This document shows, piece after piece, positions 30,269 through 40,022 of a stretch of DNA of 64,000 nt (the stretch's first letter is position 1; each line of letters begins with the position of its first letter). Under the pieces are notes generated by a model. That model made no database searches. It was given only the letters and a program-made list of their open reading frames with translations, and was not told the DNA's origin. Source of the stretch: Dicyema japonicum. Taxonomy: Eukaryota; Dicyemida; Rhombozoa; Dicyemidae. The stretch lies in assembly GCA_011109175.1 (NCBI GenBank), contig RDEW01000014.1:940042-1004041 (forward strand), given 5' to 3'. The position numbers and the translations under genes were made by a program.

Positions 30269-31017
30269 CAGGGGTTCTCAACCTTTTTTACTCGTATATG
30301 TTCAACATTATCTGTTCAACATTATCTGACATTTCGTTAATCCTGCAACGAATTGAATTATTGCTAATTGGTACGGATTTTAAAATTTCGTCGGGATTTA
30401 AAACCGTCAGATCTCATAGAATCAATGATATAGATGGTTTGATGAAAGTTTCACCAGAAACATGGGAACTTTCATTTTTGGCAATAATTATTGCAATTTT
30501 ATAAGATGCTATTAGTGCTCCTAAATATAATTTAAAATAACAACAACTATTGTTTCTTTCATTACTATTTGCAAAAACAGTGTCAATCGTTTTTTGTTTA
30601 CGAAAAAATCCTTTTAATCTTCAAAATACTCTAATGGTTTATCTTATTTATCCGAATGTTTTCTTTTTAAATGATCCAACAATTTGGACGGTTCTATTGC
30701 ATCATTTGATAATGACTTATTACACAGTAAGCAAAATGGTCTATTATCAAAAGAATTTTTATAAATTTAAATATTCATTTTTATATTGACGAATTTTTAT
30801 TGTAGAAAAACGACTCATACACTAAACAAAAACAATCATAAAAATTTTACAAATTTTAAAGACAAAGGTTTACCACTTTAAAAATAAACTAACTTAATTC
30901 AAAATAAAAAATTAAATATGTTAAATTTATTTTCGACCCCCTTACGATCGATCTGGATTGATTTTAGACCTCTGGGGGTCGAATCGACCCCAGGTTGAGA
31001 ACCGCTGGTCTAAATGT
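30269..31017. mobile_element. hAT-type element, 749 bp, with 8-bp target duplication
   Basis: The ends are CAGGGGTTCTCAACC (30269) and GGTTGAGAACCGCTG (31017), a typical hAT terminal repeat. The exact 8-bp repeat GTCTAAAT flanks it at 30261-30268 and 31018-31025. Internal plus-strand frames (30298-30504, 30550-30789) show no clear hAT catalytic motif, so it is most likely a deletion derivative mobilised in trans. Confidence 0.85.
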
Positions 31018-31059
31018 TGAAACTAATCTCCCCAATGCCCTTCAAATTGACAAATTTTT

Positions 31060-31130
31060 CCTATTCATTTTCTCCAAAAATCAAAAGCGAAATAATAATG
31101 TTTTCAATTTTATGCTAATGATGAATAGGG
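31060..31130. repeat. Short duplicated segment, partner at 32495-32565
   Basis: About 65 bp (TATTCATTTTCTCCAAAAA, then AATAATAA-G-TTTTCAATTT) recurs with few changes at 32495-32565. The two copies flank the SINE tail and hAT relic between them. Confidence 0.6.
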
Positions 31131-31154
31131 CAAACTAAGTTAAAAAAGTTAAAA

Positions 31155-31262
31155 TTTAATAATAGTAATAATAATAGCCTTTTTCACGGAGCCGTGGTAT
31201 TAGCTCCGCATAGGCAGGACACACACTTTATTTAAGTAAAGGACAGTTAATTTTAACTAATC
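31155..31262 (-). mobile_element. SINE-like repeat, 3' part only
   Basis: Shares TAGCTCCGCATAGGCAGGAC, CACACTTTATTTAAGTAAA and ACAGTTAATTTTAACTAATCG with 53785-53875, the body of the tRNA-derived repeat at 53775-53999. On the plus strand it begins with an AATAATAGTAATAATAATAG tract, the tail of the element in sense orientation. The tRNA-like head is missing. Confidence 0.65.
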
Positions 31263-31309
31263 GTGGAACCAAGGAATGATCTTCAATGTTAAAATTATTT
31301 TAACCTTAT

Positions 31310-31510
31310 AATTTTGATTTAACCGCTTGGCGCCATGTGGTGCTGCGTGGTTAATTGGTTGAAGTTTTCTGCTTGCCTGTCTGTTCCTCCTCTCTCTTCC
31401 TATTAGAGTAGCGCCCTGTGCCAGGGCGGCACTAAAAAGGATCATTTCTCTCCACACTCCACTGGAGGGGTTTCCACAACTGAATGTAATGGACGTCTTA
31501 CCTTTTATGC
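31310..31510 (-). repeat. Interspersed repeat, inverted relative to 38466-38685
   Basis: The reverse complement of this stretch matches 38466-38685: GTGGAAACCCCTCCA, AATAGGAAGAGAGAGGAGG, CAGAAAACTTCAACCAATTA and CACGTAGCACCA-type words in the same order. Non-coding. The plus-strand boundary near 31510 coincides with the start of the hAT relic, so this repeat may have truncated it. Confidence 0.65.
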
Positions 31511-31530
31511 TGATTCCGGATTGACTCTGT

Positions 31531-32132
31531 TTCTGTAGAAGTGGAAACTGGATACACTTATCAAAAAGTTTTTTGCTATTACAAATGAAACAAAAATCCG
31601 GGGCCAAGGATACGTTGCTGTGATGATTGGATCGTTAAATTCTTCCGAAAAAACATATCTGAAATCGTTTAAGGCGATAGAATCTGCTCCTAACAAGAAC
31701 ATCATTACTCAGATAGTCGACAGTGCACTTCGAAATAATTTGGTTCAAAGGGAAAATTTCCTTTTGTTAATTTCAGATGCTGCAAATTATATGAAATCAG
31801 GTAAATTTTTTGTTTTAGCTGGCAAAATACTAAAAAATCTTTACCCCAAGTTATTCCATGTCACATGTGTCGTTCATCTATTACACAATTGTTATGAGAA
31901 AATGAGAGACTCTTATCCGGAAATTGATTTGAATGATAGATACTGTACAGCAGCAATTAACAAGAACAATAGAAGAAAACTAATATTCAGAACATATTTA
32001 TTACTCCTGAATTGTCAGCCAACTACGTGCTCGGTTGAAAGGTGTTTCTATGAGATAAAGAGTTTTCTAAGATCCAACCGAAATTTTCTACCAGAAAATT
32101 ATGTAATTTGTATGTGTAACAAAAAGTTTTAG
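31531..32132 (+). pseudogene. hAT transposase-like gene fragment with an 18-bp intron
   Basis: Read on the plus strand: FFAITNETKIRGQGYVAVMI, then LLISDAANYMKS-AGKILKNLYPKLF, HVTCVVHLLHNCYEKMR (the hAT core blocks), and finally TTCSVERCFYEIKSFLRSNR, the hAT C-terminal dimerisation block. An 18-bp GTAAATTTTTTGTTTTAG at 31801-31818 interrupts YMKS/AGK; removing it restores the expected YMKSAGK reading, keeps frame and changes GKFFVLAG to AG. Most of the middle of a hAT transposase is missing between NDRY and the C-terminal block, so the copy is internally deleted, and its 5' end is lost. Confidence 0.65.
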
Positions 32133-32159
32133 TGTTTTATTGTTTAGTTATAAAGTTAA

Positions 32160-33171
32160 ATTTTTGGGTTAATTTTTTTAGTTTTAAGGTTAATAAAGTT
32201 AATTTTTTAGGTTAATTTTTTATTTTTTAGGTTAAAAAATCGCCCTAATGATGAATAACAAATATAACAATTTAGTGAAAAATGAAAATATTCGTAAACT
32301 TAACTGTTGTTAATGTGGAAATTACATAGAATAAAATTACTTATCTAGTAAAAAAGTAGTCGAATCAAAAATTGACAACAAAGGAGAAAAAAAATATTTC
32401 ATCGAATGGCTGGTTACTGATTTTGAATTTTTGCATTTACTCTGAGGGTAATGTGATAAATATAAGTGAAATTAACAACCATCTCAGATAGTTATTCATT
32501 CTCTCCAAAAAGTCAAAAGCTAAATAATAACGATTCAATTTCATGTTACTTATAATGAATGTCAAATTTGACTATTCGATGAAAAAATAAAATTATCCGT
32601 AATCAATACTGATTTTAGTATGATAAAAACATTATATAACATTCTTATTTTTTGGAAACAAGGAATTCGCATAAATTCTGAAAATAAATTCTCAACATCT
32701 AGGAGTAAGTGTTAGGGGAAGTAAATGAACGTTAGGATAAGTTCTTCTTTTTTAAGTGTTAGGTGGAAGTAAGTGTTAGGGGGTAGTAAATAAACGTGAG
32801 GTTGAAACAATGTATCCTCCATGATCAATAATTGCTTTCCACTAAAATGCGAAAGGTTCGTATATTTCATTTGAATATTTTGAACATGAGAAAAATTATG
32901 ATAATAATCGTTACTATGTTTATGAGTTGTGGGAACCGGTTTTTTGTGCTCTTTAATCCATCCTTGATGTCATAAATCGTTATGTTTATTAATGTTTGAA
33001 ATTGTTTAATTTGTTTTCGTTTTGTGAAATAAATAATCGTTTTAATTTTATCGGCTTTACAAGTCCGCTAATAAGCAAATATTATTTATATTAAATGTTA
33101 CGTAATAAATTTTATGTAATTAATATTGAATAATTTATCGATTAAATAAATTACAGTTAATTTTAATTTTT
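32160..33171. other. AT-rich spacer with a small tandem repeat
   Basis: 32140-32235 is a run of GGTTAATTTTTTA-type repeats. 32700-32800 holds three imperfect copies of a unit of about 30 bp with AAGTGTTAGG and AGTAAATAAACGT. 32495-32565 is the partner of 31060-31130. Nothing coding was found. Confidence 0.45.
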
Positions 33172-34325
33172 TTTTTAAACAAAAAATTTTTTTTAACAAT
33201 TAAACAAATGTCAGTTGAGGAAGCCTGCTGCGTGGATTGCGAACGAGTTCCCTCGGAGTATGGCTATTCCTATCTTTTGTCTTAGCCATAACCCTTCTCG
33301 TTGATCCCTTTTCTTTCTTGGCAAGCAATCCTCCGAGTTCTTGCAAGAATTCAGCCGTCATTGGACCAACGGCTCCCGATGATTCAGTCGCAACAGGAGT
33401 AAATCGGTAGCGATCCCCGAGGCAAGAATATTTCTTGATTTTTATGTTTTCCGCAGTCGAAGCAGCTGCTCCAGGTGTCTGAACCGATTTAAAAATGTTC
33501 GTGCTTGAGAACGTGTCTATACAAGTTGCGTCCCAGACAAAAGATCTTCCAGACGTGAAGGGGAAAAGGGTCATCCCGTCAGGTCTCTTCCCATCTCCTC
33601 GATCAAGACCCACTGGTTCAAGCTGTGCTGGAAAGCCTGAAGCCTTCAGAGCTCTGACGATCACATCGTTCAGAGCAGCATGACGTGGTCCCCTTCCGGC
33701 GCTTCTTCTGCAGGACAGCGGGTGCAATCCCTTCGCATCGACTGTTTTCCCTCATCGGCATCGGTGCTCCTGGCAAACGTCTAGTCTCAGCTTTTTCCCG
33801 ATTCCAATCCTCAAAGAATCGTCGTCCAAAAAGGTCCCGAGGTTTAGTCAAGGTATTGCACCAAGCCATGCTCCACTCCCTCCACTTGAAGCTGACACCA
33901 AACAAGCCAGACGATGTTGATTTGCTTCTTTTTTAAGGTCTTCCAAAATTTTGGAGCAGACAATGTTATCCCAATTACTTTGCTTTGTTGTGTCTTCGGG
34001 ATTTTGAGTCCGGACCCGTTCCATTTCCGACAAGCTTCGTCAAATGACTCATTCCACGAAGTCCAATAGTGTTATGAAGGACTTGCCGTGTCAAATGGCT
34101 GCAGCTTGAGAGAGACGATAGATATGCCGGGTACGCAACCTCCAGCGCCGATCTTATTCCGACACCCCTAAATCCAGATGGAAGCTTACATTGTTTCCAA
34201 CCAAGTTCGTCGAAGCGGACGTTAATTAGTGACTCAACAGTTTGCTTGAGAGACTTGTCTATTGAAAGTAGTGTCGTATTGTTCGTAGCAGGGTGAACAT
34301 CGGAGTAGATATAAAAGCTTGGGTA
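33172..34325 (-). mobile_element. Family C retroelement, 3' part
   Basis: The minus strand gives, in order, LFGRRFFEDWN-like and CGGDRRGDGKRPDG-type blocks: HPLSCRRSAGRGPRHAALND, LDRGDGKRPDGMTLFPF, SFVWDATCIDTFSS, then RFTPVATESSGAVGPMTAEF. These are the Cys/His cluster and restriction-like endonuclease of family C. Frameshifts occur near 33730 and 33900 and before 34030. The extreme C-terminal frame (33200-33330) reads through in a shifted phase. Its last 190 bp has a near-identical truncated sister at 7073-7252. Confidence 0.8.
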
Positions 34326-35340
34326 GTCCGATGTTGTTAATTAAAAATGTTTTATTTAAAAATTAATTAAAAATGTTTTATCTTTACGAAGTTATAGATG
34401 CCATTTTTTTCATTTTTGATTTTAAATGCCATAATTGGTTTTAGTTGCCATAAATGCCATTTTTACTTTTTAAAATATTAAACACGTGTATGAATAATAT
34501 TCCTTGTTATTCCACTTTCAAAATCATCACGATTAACATTAAAAGAACTATATATGTCAGTTTGAATAATAATTTTGGGTTCTAATTGGGATCAGGTTTC
34601 CAAAATTTTAGCTTATCTGAAACGTTTGACAACATTTGGAAGTCGACGTCTGTAAAGCTCATTGGGTCTTCCGTAGATCTCCGTTGCTATCTTGAGAGAT
34701 AATGCTGCATCAATGTATGTTCGCGTGGGTTAATAGTTAGAATTACATTAACTAAAAAGTGTTTAATAATAAAACAGACACATCCGTGTAAAGTATGTTA
34801 TTCTTTATTTGATGGCATAAAACTAAATCACAAATATGAAGATCGAGGAAATGCAAAGGAGAGCTTTCAGAGTTACGAACATCGAACCGGACCGATTCCT
34901 TTGGAGGCCTTTATGCGACTTGACTTTAGAATGCGGACCCGTAAATTTAGTTAGCCGCCCAGTACAATCATGTGCGTACACGAAGGAGGAACATTAAGCC
35001 AAGATGAGGTCTCTAATTGAACACATCGGGATCACGTGATAATTAGTTTGGTTTAACGTGGTCTTGGAATGTTAAATAATAATACCACAGGAATAACTTG
35101 AGATACCTTGGTGTAAATACTGGTATCAAGAGACCATATTAAAAAACATTTTGAAAAGTATGAGTGTGCAAAATAGTGAAAGGATGAATGAAGCTGTATT
35201 AATTTTTCGATTTTTGTGAGTCTTATTTTGATCAACTTATACCTGGTACGGTCTTTCGTTTGTAAATAACCACCATAATTTCTATCAATGACACAAAAAC
35301 CCCATTATAAATAATAAATTTTCACTTAAAAGAAAATTAG
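34326..35340. other. AT-rich spacer, ends with a short repeat
   Basis: 34375-34490 is rich in ATGCCAT words and T runs. 34985-35080 contains the TCACGTGATAATTAGTTTGG repeat also seen at 17165-17215. No gene was recognised. The 3' flank of the HSD17B10-like gene begins near 35350. Confidence 0.4.
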
Positions 35341-35353
35341 ACAAATTTAAAAA

Positions 35354-36233
35354 TCATGAAATTGCACGCAGAGCTCCATCCAAACGAATAACTTGTCCAT
35401 TTATCATTGGATTTTGTAGTACACTCAAGACTAGTCTGGAATAGTCAATCGGTTGAACTTCCCGTTTAGGAAATGGTATTTGTCGCACAACATTCAAAAT
35501 AGCCTTTTTGGGGATGTCTGTCTCTAAATTCCTGGATATACCTTAATTAAATCAACGAAATGGTCACCCATAGAAAGTGTAAGAACCCGAATTCCGTAAA
35601 TACCAAATTCCCGAGCCATAGGAAGGGTCATTGAGTTAACCGCTCCAGAACAGGCAGCAGATGCGATTTTACCGATAATCCCGTCGAAACCAGACGTGCT
35701 GGAGGTATGAATAATGACTCCTCTTTCACCAGACATATTGGTTGTATTTTCTGACATCATCTTAGCGGCAATTGAAGAAATAGAATAAGCAGCAACTGAG
35801 AAATCCTGTCACTCATAATATATGCTTTACAGATAACATTTTATGAAACTTGCTAGCGTTACTTTCTAGTTTTTGAAATGATTCAAAACTGTTAGACACA
35901 AAATTTTGACAATCCACGTTTGTGTTGATCACATAATTGAGTGAATTAAAGTCATTTTTAAAATTTTTCATAATACTTTCTATGTTAAGGTGGGTGGTAT
36001 CCTAAAAGTGAAAGCATAAATAATACATTAAGGGTATAAAATTTAAAGGAATCTGTGAATTTATCGGTCTTGGAGATCTTATTAAAATTTTCTTGTAAAT
36101 CACAAATACCGACATTGCATTTTAAAAATTTTAATATTCTAGCAGTTGAAAGTCCGAAATCATTAGTTCCAAAAATAAGAGCGGTTTTACCCTAAAATTA
36201 TTTTACATCACAAACGGCAACTGAAACCGACAT
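35354..36233 (-). CDS. HSD17B10 (SDR5C)-like protein with catalytic Tyr and Lys lost, 261 aa
   Basis: HSD17B10 is a mitochondrial short-chain dehydrogenase that also serves, without needing catalysis, as the MRPP2 subunit of the animal mitochondrial RNase P. Five exons (introns 36192-36215, 36002-36026, 35806-35830, 35522-35541; 24, 25, 25 and 20 bp) splice in frame to 261 residues, the same length as the human protein. Matches: N-terminal ALIFGTNDFGLSTAR in place of the NAD-binding TGGASGLGLATA; ERGVIIHTSSTSGFDG with the active-site Ser region; SMTLPMAREFGIYGIRVLTL; and QIPFPKRE...NGQVIRLDGALR at the end. The YxxxK motif is absent: the aligned stretch reads GKIASAACSGAV, and the dinucleotide-binding glycines are altered. 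I infer a non-dehydrogenase role, perhaps structural. Confidence 0.82.
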
Positions 36234-36498
36234 AGGGCTGAATAATAATTTAAATTTTATAAAATTAAAAATAGATTTTTAAAAAATAAAATTAAAATAC
36301 CCAGTGTATTATAAGAATTCATATAAAAGGTCTGCCGAAGGATAATTCCTACCATCCATAGATTTGTATTTGATCGGTATAGTTAATTGATTTGGTGGAG
36401 CATTGGCTCTGACAGCCCAAATCTTCCTGAAATAGAGTCATAGTCCACATTCAGTGTTATGGTCTGTCGGTAAATTTTTTGATTGGATTCTTCTAGAT
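36234..36498. other. Short spacer upstream of the HSD17B10-like gene
   Basis: AT-rich, no feature recognised apart from being the likely promoter side of the minus-strand gene. Ends at the probable left edge of a hAT element. Confidence 0.3.
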
Positions 36499-38318
36499 GG
36501 GCTTCTATTTGAGTGGATTCCCCCTTGGGGCAATAAGAAATTCAAAGGGAACGTTTATGAGTAAATCGTTTATCGGGGGCGTTTTTAATTTCAAGGGGGC
36601 GATAATAAATTATTCGTAAAATTTATATCATACATTCAATTAATATAATAGAATTTCAGTATGGTGAACTTGTAATTTTAAATTTATTATTCAACAATTA
36701 CCTTTTGCTCGAATGCTTGAAACTGATACAAAGGGGAAATCAATGTTCGACAAATTCCATGAATTTCTCTGTCTTACAGATGTACCATTAACAAATATAG
36801 TTGCATGTGCAACTGATGGGGCACCTTCAATGATTGGTCGCTATCGCGGTTTTATGGCATACTTAAAACAACACGTACCAATGTAATGAATATTCATTTC
36901 GTGATCCATCGACAGCATCTGGTGGCTAAAAATACAAATGGTCGTCTACATGACTCTCTCAATACAGTTATTTCTGCTATTAACAAAATTAAATCCAACT
37001 CTTTAAATTCACGTCTTTGTCGAGAGCTATGTATTGAAAATGATAAAGATTTTATACCACTATTAATTCATACTGATGTACGGTGGTTATCAAAGGGCGA
37101 CTTTTTAGCGCGGATTTTATCTCTTTTCAGCACTGTTGTAGAATTTCTCAAATCGTCTCAAATTGACCCGGAACTAGAATCCGTTAAACATTATTTGGCT
37201 TACATAGCGGATATTTTTGCTAAGTTTAATGAACTTAATGTGAAATTACAATTTGCTGATATTAATTTAATCAAGGTATTATGCTGGAGGGGTTACTAAG
37301 AATCCCTTGAACTTCCAAAATAACAAACACCGATGTACTCAAACAGGTGGAGACGAACATTTCGCTAGAAGTAAGAATCGTAAAACACAGATTGACGTTC
37401 TTTTCGCATGTTGTCCGCTCTGACTCCCTGGAAAGAACCATTATGCTGAGCAATATTACTGGGAAGAGAAGACCTGGTCGACCGAGGACTCGGTGGCTAT
37501 CCACGGTGGAAGACGTCACGGGAATGCCTATATCAAGGCTACTCTAAATTGCAACGGATCGGGGAGAGTGGAGGAAACTCGTTCATGAGATCTCCAAGGG
37601 TCGGACACGACTTAATTGGATAACATAACATAATTATTTTTTTAAATTAATTTAGGTAAAGTCACTTATTTCTGCTTTTATTTCGAAACTACCTTTATTT
37701 TGTAGGAGTATTGGCAGGAAAGAATTAATCCAATTTCCACGTCTCAACTGTCTTAAAGACTTCCTTTCTGAAGATGATTTTGAAATTTATATTGAACATT
37801 TGATCACTCTTGAACAAGATATGAAGAGACGTTTCAAAGATTTATGTGAACTCAAAGTTCCAGATTGGGTGATGGACCCCTTTCAGAATGTAGATGACGT
37901 TGAATCTTGTCAAAAGGAACTAATTGTGTTAAAAAACGATTTTGAAATTAAACCCACTTTAAAAAACCCGTCATATCAAGATTTTTGGTTAAAAAAGATA
38001 TAAAATATCTTATGTTATGGAAAAAATCAAAATTGTTTTTTATTGCTTTCCCCACTTCTTATTTGGTTGAGAGAGGCTTCAGTATTGTGTCACAGCTAAT
38101 TACCAAAAGGAGAAACCGCTTGGACTTTGTTGAAAGAGGAGATTTACGGATTAGGCTTACAAACATGAACCCAAATATTGAGAAACTTGTGTCTAACTTT
38201 TTGCAACATCATTGTTCACATTAATATTTCCAACTCGTATATAGGTTTTCCTGGTGGGCGATATTTTTTAAAAGTTTGTTAAAGGAGGCGATGACCTTAA
38301 TAAGTTTGAGAACCCCTG
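36499..38318 (+). mobile_element. hAT (ZBED/SCAND3-like) element interrupted by an RTE-like fragment
   Basis: The right end is GTTTGAGAACCCCTG (38318), followed by GTCTAGAT; the left edge has TTCTAGAT (36491-36498) followed by a decayed terminal repeat. The transposase is plus strand: NIVACATDGAPSMIGRYRGF, VIHRQHLVAKNTNGRLHDSL, LNSRLCRELCIENDKDF, HTDVRWLSKGDFLARILSLF, then after the insert SLISAFISKLPLF, DFWLKK and the C-terminal SYLVERGFSIVSQLITKRRNRLD. A one-base loss near 36880 breaks frame (QHVP to VMNIHF). The 5' third of a full transposase is missing. An intron holding the RTE fragment spans 37276-37655. Confidence 0.78.
37276..37655 (+). mobile_element. RTE-like (family D) 3' end inserted inside a hAT-gene intron
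   Basis: The insert encodes VKHRLTFFSHVVRSDSLERT, then GKRRPGRPRTRWL and a DRGEWRKLVHEISKGRTRL tail, the standard C-terminus of RTE/BovB-type elements, followed by ATAACATAACATAA repeats typical of RTE 3' ends. The surrounding bases read AAG|GTATTA at the left and TTAATTTAG|GTAAAG at the right; joining the flanks restores DINLIK-VKSLISAF in the hAT transposase. So the fragment sits in an intron that was originally tiny. Confidence 0.75.
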
Positions 38319-38465
38319 GTCTAGATTGAAAGGAATTTTCTTAACAAGTATTTTTAAAACATTTAGCTGTAATTTAATTAACTAACCCCAGATACATCGA
38401 GAAAGAAGTTAAAGAGACAACTAATTAGGTGTATCCAGTATCCACTGCTACAGAAACATAGTCCA

Positions 38466-38685
38466 CCCAACCTTGCAATTGTGGAAACCCCTCCAATGGA
38501 ATCGGAGAGAGAAAATGATATTTTTTCGTGCCATGGGCGCCACTTGAGATAGGCGGATCATGTGAAGTCACTCTAGTAGGAAAGGAAAAAGGAGGAACAG
38601 ACAAAGCAAATAGAAAACTTCAACCAATTAGCCACGTAGCACCAAACGGCGCCACGAATCCCAAATTAACATTTAGCTGTAAGGT
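38466..38685 (+). repeat. Interspersed repeat, partner of 31310-31510
   Basis: Same word order as the inverse of 31310-31510 (GTGGAAACCCCTCCAATGGA, AAAGGAGGAACAGACAAAGC, AAAACTTCAACCAATTAGCC). About 75-80 percent identical by eye. Non-coding, function unknown. Confidence 0.65.
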
Positions 38686-38689
38686 ATTT

Positions 38690-39290
38690 ATGAAAGTTTG
38701 TTTAGCGTGAGTCGTGAAATTCATCAGTCTGTGGTATGTTACTCGAGAACACAGGTCCAATTAAGAATCTGGGTTTTTCGAAAGGAGTTAGTCTTAGCGG
38801 CGAGGAGAACCTTTATATATCCATAGTGACTGTTGGTTTAAAGACATTAATCTTCTTCAGATTTGTATCTGACAGGATACCCAGTAACTTGACAGTTTGT
38901 GGAAAGGATTAAATCTCCATTAAAGGTAAGAAAGGTGAAGATCTTGTTGGTCTTCTATTTGAAGTAAATATCACCATGCAAAACATTTCAATGCTTGTGT
39001 ATAATAGATTCCTCACAAGCCAACTGATGGCCTATTAAATCTTGTACACGGGGATCCGAGTGTGAACACACTGGTCTTTCGCTGTGATGATTATATCGTC
39101 AGCATAAGCGAGAACCAAAGTATCGTCGCTAGTATGAGAGGGCATATCGCTTAAAAGAAGGTTGAATAAAATGGGTGACAGAGGATCCTCGTGGGATCCC
39201 GTATGACAGAAATTTAGTGACAGACCCTTTCTCTCCGTCCGTTAAGGAAATTTGCAATTCAAATTTTCAATTTGTTTGGAATGTTTGAGA
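38690..39290 (-). mobile_element. Family B RT fragment
   Basis: The minus strand reads LSPILFNLLLSDMPSHTSDD and LVLAYADDIIITAKDQ near 39200-39090, motifs B and C of a Jockey/CR1-type reverse transcriptase. The rest is too degraded to read. The right boundary near 39290 is not defined. Confidence 0.65.
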
Positions 39291-39696
39291 CAAAGATCTT
39301 CCTTGTAAGTAATTAAAACAGTTTTATTTGGAATTAACTAATTTGAAATTTTTTGATTTAATTTATTACATTTAATTTAATTAAAAAATATTAAATTTAA
39401 AAATCCAATGTGCGTCCAGATGGAAAAGTCATTTGTACATGTTATGTTTAATTTCTAAAAACTAGAAAACCGTATTTTTCGGAAAAGAAAAAATTAATAT
39501 AATTATTCAGAAATTTAACAACGGGTATTTTATAACAATAACCAGCACTGAAAAAATATCTCACATTGTATGAAATGATTAAGTCATTACTAGGCAAAAC
39601 GGACTCCAAACGTAATTTTCAACAACGATTATGAGGTATCGATTTTATTTGGGTCAAAAACAGTATTTTAAATTATATTCATTTTAGCCTGATTTA

Positions 39697-39825
39697 ATGG
39701 CATTTTTGGACAGCATTTCTGATGGTTTGTGCGTGCCTGCTTTATTCTTTATTGGATTACCTAATTTCTATGATGGGAAATTGATAAAAGCTGTTGGACC
39801 AATTTTAGTTGAATTAATTAATTAA
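39697..39825 (+). CDS. Small open frame, 42 aa, unknown
   Basis: Frame MAFLDSISDGLCVPALFFIG continuing to ELIN-stop, preceded by a splice-acceptor-like ATTCATTTTAG. It could be the last exon of a host gene whose upstream exons (around 39560-39640) I could not join in frame. No family recognised. Low confidence that it is expressed. Confidence 0.2.
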   Translation: MAFLDSISDGLCVPALFFIGLPNFYDGKLIKAVGPILVELIN

Positions 39826-40022
39826 TAAATTGATTTTATATTAATTGTAATAAATAATAAATTTAAATACATATATTTATCTTATTGGTGAACCCGATAA
39901 TTTAAAATAAATAGACAGTATTGTACATTAAAAGGTGTGGTTGGTTTTTACCATTCCTATTGCGGGCTTATTAGATAAGGACAATTTCAGATAGCCAGTT
40001 TATGATTCTTTTAATATATAGA

